Assembly (NCBI RefSeq): GCF_003711805.1
Contig: NZ_QXCP01000010.1
Location: 174,077-238,076, forward strand
Source of the DNA: Brachybacterium sp. EE-P12
Lineage (GTDB): Bacteria; Actinomycetota; Actinomycetes; Actinomycetales; Dermabacteraceae
DNA length: 64,000 bases
Reading direction: 5' to 3'
The translations under genes and the position numbers were made by a program. The number at the start of each line of letters is the position of its first letter. Within the stretch, counting starts at the first letter, position 1. The notes below the pieces were generated by a model. The model ran no database searches, was not told the origin of the DNA, and was given only the letters and a program-made list of their open reading frames with translations. This document shows, one piece after another, positions 25,735 through 34,455 of this stretch.

Positions 25735-25852
25735 ACTCAGGGGTAACAGGGGGCGGGGCCCTGGCACGTGCAGTGCGGCGCTCCCCGACCGCGCCCGCTG
25801 AGCGCAGGGCGGACAGTCCCGCCCGACGGGGTCGGCCCGCCCGGGCGTGGGA

Positions 25853-26668
25853 TCAGCCCAGCAGCCCGCCGAGCGGGAACGCGGCGACGACGAGCACGAC
25901 CGTCGCCGCCAGCACGGCCAGATCGGTCGCCGAGACCCGCAGGTAGGCCAGCCGCAGCGAGCGCCCGGCCGGGTTCGAGGCGCCGTAGGTGAAGCCGCGC
26001 GTCTCGAGCGCCTCGACCGTCGTGCGCACGTTCTTCGCGGTGTTGAGCATGATCGGGTAGAACGCGGTGACCGCGAGGACGCACCACTGCCGCACCACCC
26101 GCCACCCCAGCAGGCCCGGCCGCTCCACGGGCGCGTGCCGCAGGCGCTGCCCCTCGAAGACGGTCACGTACTCGTCGACCAGGATCGGCAGCATGCGGTA
26201 GCCGTAGCTGACCCCGAAGGCGAGCAGCTCGGGGGCGCGGAACCACAGCAGCGCGTCGGAGAGCTTCTCCGGGTCCAGGGACACGAACGCGGCCATCGAG
26301 GCCATGGAGACCGCGCCGAGCTTGAGGTTGAGCTCGGCGAGGGCGACGAGGGTGTCGAGGTTCCCGCCGAACAGGAACGAGGCCGCGAACAGGCCGATCA
26401 CGTTGCCCAGCAGGCCGATGAGGAACAGCCCCAGCACGAGCGGCCCCACGCGGGCGAGGACCACGGAGACGACGCCCAGCGCGAAGAGCACCAGCAGCAC
26501 GCCCGTGTCGTGGGTGAGCCAGGGCGCGATCGCCATGACGAGATACCAGGCGAGCACGATCCGGGGATCCAACCGGGAGAAGAGCCCGCCGCGGGTCGAG
26601 TACGCGGTGCGCAGCAGCTCGAGCCGGATCCAGTCGACGCTGAGCACATCATGGGTCTTGCGCGCCAT
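25853..26668 (-). CDS. ECF transporter T component (EcfT)
   Basis: A 271-residue membrane protein with five to six hydrophobic helices and the EcfT coupling-helix motifs: VSYGYRMLPILVDEY and, further on, TTVEALETRGF (Ala-x-Glu-x-Arg-Gly type). It links the ATPase subunit to the substrate-binding S component in energy-coupling-factor importers of vitamins or metals. Its start shares one base with the stop of the ATPase gene (TGATG). The order T after A after S on the minus strand indicates one complete ECF module. Confidence 0.88.
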   Translation of the reverse strand: MARKTHDVLSVDWIRLELLRTAYSTRGGLFSRLDPRIVLAWYLVMAIAPWLTHDTGVLLVLFALGVVSVVLARVGPLVLGLFLIGLLGNVIGLFAASFLFGGNLDTLVALAELNLKLGAVSMASMAAFVSLDPEKLSDALLWFRAPELLAFGVSYGYRMLPILVDEYVTVFEGQRLRHAPVERPGLLGWRVVRQWCVLAVTAFYPIMLNTAKNVRTTVEALETRGFTYGASNPAGRSLRLAYLRVSATDLAVLAATVVLVVAAFPLGGLLG

Positions 26669-28527
26669 CAGCGCACCTCCTTCACGGTGGGGCCGACGGG
26701 CGCGGCCGACAGGGCGGGACCGTCGGGCAGCCGCTGGCGCAGCTCCGCCGCGGTCAGCGGCAGCGGGTCCAGACCCAGCTCGAGCGCGATGCGGGCCGCC
26801 TGCGGCGGGACGAGCCGGGTGCGGGAGGTGATCTCGGGGCGGGAGAACAGCTCGCGCGGGGTGACGTCGGCGAGCACCTGCCCCTGGTCCAGCACGAGCA
26901 CGCGGCTGGCCCAGGTGGCGACCAGCTCCATGTCGTGGGTGGCGACGACCGCGCAGCGCACCGTCTCGGAGAGCGCGGCGAGCATGGCGGTGACGTCGTC
27001 GCGCGCGCGGATGTCCAGGCTCGAGGTCGGCTCGTCCAGCAGCAGGAGGCTCGGCCGCATGGCGAGGCCTATGCCGAGGGTCGCGCGGCGCTGCTGACCG
27101 CCGGAGAGGGAGCGTCCGTCGCGGTCCGCGAGCGCCGTGAGGCCCACGTCCCGCACGATCCGGTCGACGATCGCCTCCGCGTCGGGCACCTTCCGGCCGC
27201 GGGGGAACAGGGCGATGTCCTCGCGCACGGTGTCCTTGAGGAACATCTGCTGAGGGTGCTGGTAGAGATAGGAGACGTGGTCGGCCATCCTCGCCGCCGA
27301 ACGGGTGCGGGTGTCGATCCCGTCGACGGTCACGGTGCCGGCACGGGGCACGATCAGACCGGTCAGCAGCTTCATCAGGGTCGTCTTGCCGGCACCGTTG
27401 GTGCCGACCAGCGCCACCCGCTCCCCCGCCCGCAGGTCGAGGTCGAGGTCGTCCAGGACCGTGGAGAGCTCCCCCGTGACGGAGCGGTAGCCGTGACGGA
27501 CGCCCCGCAGCGAGGCGACGACCTCGCCGGCCGCTTCCGGCGCTCCTGCCATGGCCGATGCGGCCGCCGCCGTCGGCACGGGCCCGGCCTCGACCGCCCG
27601 GGTCGATGTCGCGGAGGCGCCCGTGGGCTCCGGGGCCCCCGCCGTCGGCCGCTCCCGCAGGAGCGGCCGCAGCGCCGCAGCGGCGGAGGGGACGTCCAGG
27701 GCGACCGGCCGGGCCCCGACCGCTGCGCTCAGCGCGACCGCGTCGGGGGCGGGCACGCCGTGGGCGGCGAGTTCCGCATGGCGGTCCATCGCCTCCTGCA
27801 CGGGCAGGTGCCAGACGGGCGCGCCGTCGGCCATGAGAACCACCGAGCGGGCGAACTCGGCGATGAACTCGGCATGGTGCTCGATCGTGATCACGGTGAT
27901 GCCCTCGCGCTGGTTGAGCTCGCGCAGGCGCAGGTAGATCTCCCGGGCGCGGGCGGGGTCGAGCTCGGCCACGGGCTCGTCGACCACGATCACCTCGGGG
28001 CGCAGGGCGAGCACGGCGGCGAGGGCGACGAGGTGGGCCTGACCGCCGGAGAGCTGCCACACGAAGCGATCGCGCAGGTGGGAGATGCCCAGCTGGGCGA
28101 GGGCCTCCTCGGTGCGCTCGCGGTGGTCGGCGCGACCGAAGTTCAGCGGGCCGAAGGCCACCTCGTCGCGGACCGTCGGCCGCACCAGCTGGTTCTGGAA
28201 GTCCTGGTAGACGTAGCCGACGCGGCGGGACAGCTCCGCGACCGTGGAGTCCCAGGTGTCGACACCGCCCACGTGCACACCGCCGGCGAAGTCGCCGTTC
28301 CAGTAGTGCGGGACCAGGCCGTTGAAGGTCTTGCACAGGGTGGTCTTGGCGGAGCCGTTGCCCCCGACCACCGCCACGAAGTCGCCGCGCTCGATCGTGA
28401 GATCGACATTGCGCAGGGTGTCGCGGTCGGTGCCCGGATAGCGGAAGGACAGGTCCTTCACCCGGATCACGGGCGGGGCGCCGGTCCGCTCGGGTATCGG
28501 GGCAGTGGTCGGGGCGGCGGTATGCAC
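26668..28527 (-). CDS. Fused double ATPase of ECF transporter (EcfA-EcfA')
   Basis: A 619-residue protein with two ABC ATPase domains. The first (about 20-270) has a Walker A of GGNGSAKTT (56-63), where the last Gly of the P-loop is Ala60, a signature LSGGQ and Walker B VIVVDEPVAELD. The second (about 340-560) has Walker A GTNGAGKTT, LSGGQQRR and LLLLDEPTSSLD. A disordered linker of about 70 residues joins them. Most ECF modules have two separate ATPases. Start is GTG at 28527 with AGGAG 6 nt upstream. It powers the adjacent T and S subunits. Confidence 0.88.
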   Translation of the reverse strand: MHTAAPTTAPIPERTGAPPVIRVKDLSFRYPGTDRDTLRNVDLTIERGDFVAVVGGNGSAKTTLCKTFNGLVPHYWNGDFAGGVHVGGVDTWDSTVAELSRRVGYVYQDFQNQLVRPTVRDEVAFGPLNFGRADHRERTEEALAQLGISHLRDRFVWQLSGGQAHLVALAAVLALRPEVIVVDEPVAELDPARAREIYLRLRELNQREGITVITIEHHAEFIAEFARSVVLMADGAPVWHLPVQEAMDRHAELAAHGVPAPDAVALSAAVGARPVALDVPSAAAALRPLLRERPTAGAPEPTGASATSTRAVEAGPVPTAAAASAMAGAPEAAGEVVASLRGVRHGYRSVTGELSTVLDDLDLDLRAGERVALVGTNGAGKTTLMKLLTGLIVPRAGTVTVDGIDTRTRSAARMADHVSYLYQHPQQMFLKDTVREDIALFPRGRKVPDAEAIVDRIVRDVGLTALADRDGRSLSGGQQRRATLGIGLAMRPSLLLLDEPTSSLDIRARDDVTAMLAALSETVRCAVVATHDMELVATWASRVLVLDQGQVLADVTPRELFSRPEITSRTRLVPPQAARIALELGLDPLPLTAAELRQRLPDGPALSAAPVGPTVKEVR

Positions 28528-28559
28528 AGAAGGCTCCTGGGAGAGGGCGTGGGCTGAGG

Positions 28560-29489
28560 TCAGGAACGGTCCGCGGTCTCCCGCGAGCGCTGCGCGGCGC
28601 GGAACAGCAGGATCGCGACGCCCAGCACCACCGCGATCGCGATGATCGCGACGACGATGAACCAGTCGCCGAAGCGGTCGATGAAGTCGGGCTCGAACGA
28701 GCCGGCGGAGATGTCGAACGCCTCGAGGAACGCGAAGCCGAAGCTCGCCACCGCCAGCAGCAGCGCGAAGCCGACGAACACGCCGGAGGCCGGGGCCTGG
28801 CCCGGGATCGGCTCGCCCGGGGTGCGCGGGCGCATGCCCATCAGCGGCTCGATCTTCCCGTGCAGGGCGGGGATCAGCCACAGCGCCGGGATCGCACCGA
28901 GCAGGATCCCGGACATGACCACGTCCACGCCCAGACCCAGGACCTCCAGCGCCAGCATCGACTCGGGCAGGCCCTCGACGAACTCGGCGTCCTCCACGCC
29001 GATCCACACCTTGGCGAGATCCACGATCGCGGAGAGCACCTTGTCGACCAGCACCAGGATGATCGCGCCGAGCACGATCTGCGGGCGGGAGCGGGGATTG
29101 CGGATCAGGGAGCCGGCGATGAACACGGCGAGGAACATCTGCAGGTACCCCTCGACCTCGGCGAGACCGGAGAAGTCCCCCATCAGCAGGTCGGTGAAGA
29201 CGATCTCGCCGAGCGGCGCGCCGAGCGCCGCCCAGAACGGCGAGAACAGCGCCGCGATGGTCAGCGGGACGAACACCATGTAGGAGACGGAGACGTCGAC
29301 CGGGCCGATCGAGGGGTCGGGGATGATCTCGAGGATGATGTTCGACAGCCCGAACAGGGACATCGACAGCACGAAGATCATCAGCTTCTGCGAGGTGGAC
29401 AGCTGGACGCTGCGCACCCCGTCGACGGCGCCGCGGAGGGCGCCGCGACGCTCGTCCTCGGCAGGGCGGGGAGGGTTCTGGGTGGTCAC
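28560..29489 (-). CDS. ECF transporter S component, substrate unknown
   Basis: A 309-residue membrane protein with about eight hydrophobic segments. The first six (about 33-230) follow the S-component layout with FSPFWAALGAPLGEIVFTDLL, resembling the PxxG...G-type substrate-site loop of vitamin S components. Two further C-terminal helices (about 237-300) make it longer than the usual 180-220 residues. It lies 32 nt before the fused ATPase and within the same operon. The HAD hydrolases upstream suggest a phosphorylated substrate, but this is an inference. Start is GTG at 29489 with AAGGAG 6 nt upstream. Confidence 0.72.
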   Translation of the reverse strand: MTTQNPPRPAEDERRGALRGAVDGVRSVQLSTSQKLMIFVLSMSLFGLSNIILEIIPDPSIGPVDVSVSYMVFVPLTIAALFSPFWAALGAPLGEIVFTDLLMGDFSGLAEVEGYLQMFLAVFIAGSLIRNPRSRPQIVLGAIILVLVDKVLSAIVDLAKVWIGVEDAEFVEGLPESMLALEVLGLGVDVVMSGILLGAIPALWLIPALHGKIEPLMGMRPRTPGEPIPGQAPASGVFVGFALLLAVASFGFAFLEAFDISAGSFEPDFIDRFGDWFIVVAIIAIAVVLGVAILLFRAAQRSRETADRS

Positions 29490-29605
29490 CGGGGGCTCCT
29501 TCGGGGGCGGGGCGGGGCGATGCGGGACGGGTCTGCGACCGGGAGGTCCGGCCGGTGGGGGACGGTCGATGGGGGCGGGGGCGACGGCGCCGCGGGGGGC
29601 CGGGG

Positions 29606-31339
29606 TCAGGGGGTCCGGGCGCGCGTCCCGGGCGCGGCGGCCGGGTGCGACGCCTCACGCAGATGCTCGACGAGCAGGTCGATGAGATCGGCCGGGGAGT
29701 CGAGGAGGTGATCGGCGTGCCCCTCGGCGAGCGCCGCGGAGAGCTCCTCGTCCGAGTCCTTGCCGCCGCGCAGCAGGCACACTGCGCCGATGCCGGCGTC
29801 CTTCCCGCCGCGGCCGTCGTTGACGGTCTTGTCGCCGACGTACCAGACGTCCTCAGGGGCAGTCCCGAGCCCGGCGAGCGCGGCCTCGAAGATCTCCCGG
29901 CCCGGCTTGCGCACCCCGACCTCGTCGGAGTACGCGGAGGGGCCGAGATCGGCGAGCACGCCGTAGCGGGCGAGGATCTCCCGCACCCCGCGGCCCGAGA
30001 TCGTGTTCGAGACGATGCCGACCACGATCCCCTGCGCGCGGCACCAGCGGATCAGCTCGAGCGCGCCGGGCCGGGGCGCAGGCACGGACTTCGCCCGGTG
30101 CAGTGCGAGGGAGAGCTGCGGGGCCTCGAGGCGCAGCGCGGCCCGCAGCGGCTCGGGCAGCCCCTCCCCCACCAGGTCGCCCCAGAGCACGGCCGGGTCG
30201 ATCTCCTCGTGGCGGTGGGCAGGGTCATCGGCGCTGTCGCGGGCGCGCTTGCGGGCGCGGTGGCGCTCCCAGCCGGCGGCGATCGCGTCGCCGGCGGTCA
30301 CGAGGTCGATCGGGTGACCGATGCGCTCGGAGATCCCGACGATCAGCGCTCCGACCTCCTCGTCCCGGGCCGGGTTCGGGGTGGACAGCGTGATCACGCC
30401 GCCGTGGTCCAGGAGCACGGCGGGCCGGCCGCGGCGCGCAGCGGGGCGGCGTGCGTCGGCCGCGGCGAGATCGTGCTCCGAGCGCTCCGCCGCGGCGCCG
30501 TCGAGCGCGGCGCGCAGCGGGGCGATGAGCCCTTCGGGGGTCTCGAGCACGAGGTCGGGGGTCTCGGCGACGGGGAAGGGCGGGGCGTCGGTGCGGCGAT
30601 CGCGGGTGATCACCACGGCGCCGGCTCCGGCCCGCCGGCCGGCCACGACGTCGCGGTCGAGGGTGTCGCCGACGTACCAGGTCTCGTGCGGGGCGACGCC
30701 GAGACCTTCGGCGGCCAGGCGGATCATGCCCGGGTGCGGCTTGCGGATCCCGACCTCGTCGGAGTACACCTGCACGCCGAAGAAGCGGTCGAGCCCCAGG
30801 TCGGCGAGGATCGCACGGTGCGCCCGGCCCGAATGGGCGTTGGAGACGATCCCGAGCGGGATGCGACGGGTCGCGCACTCGGCGAGGAGCTCGTCGACGC
30901 CGGGGCGCGGGTGGTGCTCGGAGACCGTCGTCGCCATCGTGGCGAGCAGCTCTCCGGCGTCGAGGGCGAGGCCTCGACGCACCGGGTCCGGCAGGTCGGC
31001 GAGCAGGAAGTCGTCGACGATCTCGGTCGGCGAGAGCTCGCGCGGGGCGAGGCGGCGGGAGGCGGCGTTCTTCCACATCGACAGGGCGGTGCGCCCGGCG
31101 CGCAGCGAGACCGCGACGGACTCGAGGTCGAGGCGGGCGCCGAGCGGCTCGGCCCGCGCGACGACGACCTCGGCGAGCTCCTGCGCCCACGCCCTGCGCG
31201 AGGCGGTCGAGACGACCACCCCGCCGAAGTCCAGCAGGAGCGCCGCGGGGGCGGGCAGCGGGGCCGCGACGGCCGAGGCGGCGCCGAGGCGGGGCGCGGC
31301 CGGTGCGGCGGTCTCGAGGTGGTGGTGCACAGTGGTCAC
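29606..31339 (-). CDS. Tandem HAD-superfamily hydrolase
   Basis: A 577-residue protein containing two HAD domains in tandem. Domain one (about 33-280) has motif I LLLDFGGVV (nucleophile Asp37), motif II IVSNA, the Lys of GIRKPHPG and motif IV GDTLDRD. Domain two (about 312-570) has motif I LLDHGGVI, IVSNT, GVRKPGRE and GDKTVND. In both, the second Asp of the usual DxD is Gly, which suggests weakened or altered phosphatase chemistry. The GTG start at 31339 has no strong ribosome site. It heads the ECF transporter operon after a 116-nt gap, so a role in processing the imported compound is possible. Confidence 0.8.
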   Translation of the reverse strand: MTTVHHHLETAAPAAPRLGAASAVAAPLPAPAALLLDFGGVVVSTASRRAWAQELAEVVVARAEPLGARLDLESVAVSLRAGRTALSMWKNAASRRLAPRELSPTEIVDDFLLADLPDPVRRGLALDAGELLATMATTVSEHHPRPGVDELLAECATRRIPLGIVSNAHSGRAHRAILADLGLDRFFGVQVYSDEVGIRKPHPGMIRLAAEGLGVAPHETWYVGDTLDRDVVAGRRAGAGAVVITRDRRTDAPPFPVAETPDLVLETPEGLIAPLRAALDGAAAERSEHDLAAADARRPAARRGRPAVLLDHGGVITLSTPNPARDEEVGALIVGISERIGHPIDLVTAGDAIAAGWERHRARKRARDSADDPAHRHEEIDPAVLWGDLVGEGLPEPLRAALRLEAPQLSLALHRAKSVPAPRPGALELIRWCRAQGIVVGIVSNTISGRGVREILARYGVLADLGPSAYSDEVGVRKPGREIFEAALAGLGTAPEDVWYVGDKTVNDGRGGKDAGIGAVCLLRGGKDSDEELSAALAEGHADHLLDSPADLIDLLVEHLREASHPAAAPGTRARTP

Positions 31340-31516
31340 AGCGGTCCGTTCGACGAGGAGGGGCGGGCGGCCCGGGGGTCATGTCCTCGACGCTAGGCCG
31401 CTCCGGGAGGCGCCTCGTGAACGGGGCGTGAACCCGTCGGCACGCGCGGGGGTCGACCGCTGAAATCCTTCAGATCCGCCGGTCACAGGCGCGTCTGCCG
31501 CTGATAGACCGGTCCT
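31340..31516. promoter_or_regulatory. Divergent control region, HAD-ECF operon / LacI regulator
   Basis: This 177-nt region separates two divergent units. CTGAAATCCTTCAG at 31460-31473 is an inverted repeat with 5-bp arms and a 4-nt centre, 43 nt upstream of the LacI GTG. Its size and position fit a LacI-family operator. GTGAACGGGGCGTGAACCC around 31418-31436 is a short direct repeat. Confidence 0.4.
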
Positions 31517-32560
31517 GTGGCCTCTCCTGCGTCCCGTCCCTCCCTCGCCGATGTGGCGCGCGCGGCCGGGGTCTCCCCCGCCGCGGCGTCGATGGCGCTG
31601 AACGACCGCGCGGGCATCTCGCCGGGCACCCGGGAGCGGGTGCGGGAGGCGGCGCGGCGCCTCGGCTACGGGCGGCGTCGACGCGCCACGACGCTCTTCG
31701 GCGTGCTGCCCACGGACCTGGGGAATCCGTACCACACCGACGTCATCGCGGGCATCGAGGAGACGGCGGAGTCCCTCGGCGCCGGGGTGGTGATCGCCCA
31801 CGGCCGACGGGACGGCGCGCACATGGGACGACAGCTGCAGCGACTGCTGGATCTCGAGGTGGACGGGATCATCGCGGTGACCACGTGGCTGCCGCCCTCG
31901 GCGCTCGAACGGACCGCGCGCTCGGTGCCGGTGGTCGTGATCGGCAGGATGCAGGACCCGGTGCCGGGCACCGACGTCGTGATCACCGACGACACCGAAG
32001 GGGCGGCGCTCGCGGTGCGCCATCTGGTCGAGGCCGGGCACCGGCGCCTCGCGCACGTGACCCTGTCGAGCAGGCCCGGACCCGCGGCCCGCCGCACCGG
32101 CTTCCTCGCCGAGACGGCCCGGCTCGGGCTCGCGGACGCCGTCTCGGTGATCGGCCCGGACTCGGCGGCGGAGGGCATCGACCTGCTGCTGCGCGATCTT
32201 CGCCGCGGCGGCGTCGACGCCCCCACCGCGGTGTTCGCCGCGAACGACATCGCCGCGGTGCAGGTGCTGCACCGCGCCGCGGATCTCGGGGTCGAGGTGC
32301 CGGGTCGGCTCAGCGTGGTCGGCTACGACTCCTCGGCGGTCGCGCTCACCGTGCGGCCGCACCTGACCAGCGTGAACCAGCCGCGGCAGGAGATGGGGCG
32401 GATCGCGGCGCGCATGCTGCAGGAGCGCCGGGTGGGCCGGCGCACCGATTCGCGCAGCGTCGCCGAGCCCGTGCTGCGGGTGCGCGGCTCGACCGGCCCG
32501 GGACCCGCCGCGGCCTCGCGGCTCGTCCCCACCACGCCCGTCCGCGGGCGCGAAGTGTGA
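31517..32560 (+). CDS. LacI-family transcriptional regulator (ECF operon neighbour)
   Basis: A 347-residue repressor-type protein. The N-terminal helix-turn-helix (PSLADVARAAGVSPAAASMALNDRAGISPGTRERV, split by a hinge helix around 50) is followed by a periplasmic-binding-like effector domain (about 60-325) with FAANDIAAVQVL and VGYDSSAVAL. GTG at 31517 is close to a GATAG/GACC promoter-like patch. It is divergent from the HAD/ECF operon, which is the best candidate target. The effector is unknown, and sugar or sugar-phosphate ligands are usual in the family. Confidence 0.85.
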   Translation: MASPASRPSLADVARAAGVSPAAASMALNDRAGISPGTRERVREAARRLGYGRRRRATTLFGVLPTDLGNPYHTDVIAGIEETAESLGAGVVIAHGRRDGAHMGRQLQRLLDLEVDGIIAVTTWLPPSALERTARSVPVVVIGRMQDPVPGTDVVITDDTEGAALAVRHLVEAGHRRLAHVTLSSRPGPAARRTGFLAETARLGLADAVSVIGPDSAAEGIDLLLRDLRRGGVDAPTAVFAANDIAAVQVLHRAADLGVEVPGRLSVVGYDSSAVALTVRPHLTSVNQPRQEMGRIAARMLQERRVGRRTDSRSVAEPVLRVRGSTGPGPAAASRLVPTTPVRGREV

Positions 32561-32628
32561 CCTGTAACCGGTCGGTTCGCGCCGGCCTGCGCTCTCGGGT
32601 ATTCTGATCACCGCTCTTCACGAGCGCT

Positions 32629-32713
32629 GGAGGATTCGCCTAGCGGCCTATGGCGCACGCCTGGAACGCGTGTTGGGTTAACGCCCTCGGGGGTTCAAAT
32701 CCCCCATCCTCCG
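32629..32713 (+). tRNA. tRNA-Ser, anticodon GGA
   Basis: An 85-nt cloverleaf: acceptor GGAGGAT pairs with ATCCTCC, the D-arm has TAGCGGCCTA, the anticodon stem is CACGC/GCGTG with loop CTGGAAC giving anticodon GGA. A long variable arm (TTGGGTTAACGCCC) typical of tRNA-Ser follows, and the T-arm has GGGGGTTCAAATCCCCC. The 3' CCA is not encoded. Confidence 0.95.
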
Positions 32714-32722
32714 CCGCAGGAG

Positions 32723-32764
32723 AAGGCCCCTGACCAGCGAGTTCACTCGCCGGGCAGGGGCCTT
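32723..32764. terminator. Bidirectional terminator after tRNA-Ser
   Basis: AAGGCCCCTG (32723-32732) and its complement (32755-32764) form 10-bp arms, with a nested stem GCGAG/CTCGC. A short T run (TTT) ends the element. It serves the tRNA and the convergent radical SAM gene. Confidence 0.8.
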
Positions 32765-32798
32765 TCGCCGCGCCTGGGCGGCCGTCGCCCGAGCCCGC

Positions 32799-33860
32799 TC
32801 AGAACAGCGCCGGCTGCGGCATCGGATCGAGAGCCGGAGGGGCGGACGGCCGACGGGAGGACCTGCCGGCGAGTCGGCGCTGCTCGGGCTGGTCCTCGTC
32901 CTCGCGGGCGTCCAGACCGTGCTTGCGCAGCAGGGGCCGCAGACGCCGGACGAGCTGGGCGCGGTAGCTCGCAGGGGCGTAGGAGGAGCTTCCGTAGAAG
33001 CGGCGGTACCCGGTCGCCAGGTGCGGGTGCTCGCGCTGGATCCACTCGAGGAACCACTCCTTCGCCCCGGGCCGCAGGTGCAGCGCGCCGAAGACGACGC
33101 GCGACGCACCCGCCTCCGCGATCCGGGCGAGCGCATCGTCGAGCTGCGCGTCCCCGTCGGTCAGCCAGGGCATGATCGGCATCAGGAAGACGGTGACGAC
33201 GAAGCCGGCGTCGGCCGCGGCGCGCACGGTCGCGAGCCGGGCCTCAGTGGTGGGGGTGCCGGGCTCGACGGCCTTCTGGAGCGCGTCGTCGAACACGGCG
33301 ATCGACATCGAGAGGTCCACGGGCACGCGCCGGGCGGCCTGCTCGAGCTGGGGCAGGTCGCGGCGCAGGAGGGTGCCCTTGGTGAGGATCGACAGCGGCG
33401 TGCCGGACTCGGCGAGCGCGTCGATGATCCCGGGCATGAGCCGGTACCGACCCTCCGCCCGCTGGTAGGGGTCGGTGTTCGTGCCCAGCGCGACGAGATC
33501 ATGGTTCCAGGAGCGGCGCGAGAGCTCGGCGCGCAGCACCTCGGCGACGTTGACCTTGACGATCACCTGCTGGTCGAAGTCCGCCCCGGCGTCGAGGTCG
33601 AGATAGCGGTGCGTGCTGCGCGCGAAGCAGTACACGCAGGCGTGCGAGCAGCCGCGATACGGGTTCACGGTCCATTCGAAGGGCATCGAGCTCGCCGCGG
33701 GGACGCGGTTCAGCGCGGACTTCGCGGTGACCTCGTGGAAGGTGACGCCCTGGAACTCCGGCGTGGTCACGCTGCGCACCAGGCCCGACAGGCCGAGCAG
33801 CGCCGGCGTCCCGGACTGCTGCCCGCCCTTCGGGCCGATCTCCTGTCCGCTCCACCGCAT
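32799..33860 (-). CDS. Rv2578c-family radical SAM protein
   Basis: A 353-residue radical SAM protein. The [4Fe-4S]-binding motif is Cys71-x3-Cys75-x2-Cys78 in RGCSHACVYCFAR. The sequence then follows the Rv2578c/SplB-like pattern (ALGTNTDPYQRAEGRYRLMPG, ILTKGTLLRRDL, FLMPIMPWLTD). Rv2578c is a conserved mycobacterial protein of unknown biochemical role and is, as I recall, among LexA-regulated genes in M. tuberculosis. A perfect SOS box lies 9 nt before the ATG, so expression should be damage-inducible. The start at 33860 is preferred because an in-frame extension to 33896 would place the SOS box inside the coding region. Confidence 0.86.
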   Translation of the reverse strand: MRWSGQEIGPKGGQQSGTPALLGLSGLVRSVTTPEFQGVTFHEVTAKSALNRVPAASSMPFEWTVNPYRGCSHACVYCFARSTHRYLDLDAGADFDQQVIVKVNVAEVLRAELSRRSWNHDLVALGTNTDPYQRAEGRYRLMPGIIDALAESGTPLSILTKGTLLRRDLPQLEQAARRVPVDLSMSIAVFDDALQKAVEPGTPTTEARLATVRAAADAGFVVTVFLMPIMPWLTDGDAQLDDALARIAEAGASRVVFGALHLRPGAKEWFLEWIQREHPHLATGYRRFYGSSSYAPASYRAQLVRRLRPLLRKHGLDAREDEDQPEQRRLAGRSSRRPSAPPALDPMPQPALF

Positions 33861-33869
33861 GCCAGGTAG

Positions 33870-33885
33870 TCGAACACATGTTCGA
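33870..33885. promoter_or_regulatory. LexA (SOS) box
   Basis: TCGAACACATGTTCGA is a perfect match to the actinobacterial/mycobacterial LexA site TCGAAC-N4-GTTCGA. It lies 9 nt upstream of the radical SAM start and 33 nt upstream of the divergent OsmC ATG, so it could influence both genes. Confidence 0.85.
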
Positions 33886-33918
33886 GTCGTGGTCAACCAG
33901 GCGGGCTAGCCTGGAGAG

Positions 33919-34455
33919 ATGGCGACCGACCCCCTCCCCACGACAGGCGCGATCCCCCAGAGCAGCCCGCCCGACGGCACAGCACCCGCGCCCACCTCGG
34001 GCGACCGAGCCCTCTACACCGCACGCGTCGACAACCTCGGCGGCACCTCCGGGCAGGTGCGGATCCGCGACGCGGCGGGCGTCCGCCTCGGTGCGACGTC
34101 GCCTGATCCGGACGGTGTGCTCTCCCTGCCGACGGGCGGGCCGTCGGCCGCGGCGAGCGGGTTCAACCCCGAGCAGCTGCTCGCGACGGCCTGGTCCACC
34201 TGCCTCGGCGAGACGCTGACGGTGGTGCTCGCGGAACAGGGGCATCGGGTCGAGAGCCGGGTGGGCGTCGAGGTGGAGCTGCGCCGCGACCCCGCCGGCG
34301 GCTATCGCTTCATCCCCCGCGCGCAGGTCGAGATCGACGAGCTGCCCGCCGAGGAGGCGTCCCGCCTGATCGCCGCCGCGCACGCCCGCTGCCCAGTCTC
34401 GAAACTGCTCACGAGCGGAGGCGAGGCCCCCGTGACGCACCGCATAACGCACTGA
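33919..34455 (+). CDS. OsmC/Ohr family organic hydroperoxide reductase
   Basis: A 178-residue protein whose last 145 residues form an Ohr/OsmC domain. The thiol pair is Cys95 (TAWSTCLGETL) and Cys158 (AHARCPVSKLL), at the peroxidatic and resolving positions. The NPEQLLATAWSTC and RCPVSKLL blocks are diagnostic. These enzymes reduce organic hydroperoxides using lipoyl dithiol. The N-terminal 28 residues are Pro/Ser-rich and unusual for the family. The gene shares its short promoter region with the SOS-boxed radical SAM gene. Confidence 0.88.
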   Translation: MATDPLPTTGAIPQSSPPDGTAPAPTSGDRALYTARVDNLGGTSGQVRIRDAAGVRLGATSPDPDGVLSLPTGGPSAAASGFNPEQLLATAWSTCLGETLTVVLAEQGHRVESRVGVEVELRRDPAGGYRFIPRAQVEIDELPAEEASRLIAAAHARCPVSKLLTSGGEAPVTHRITH

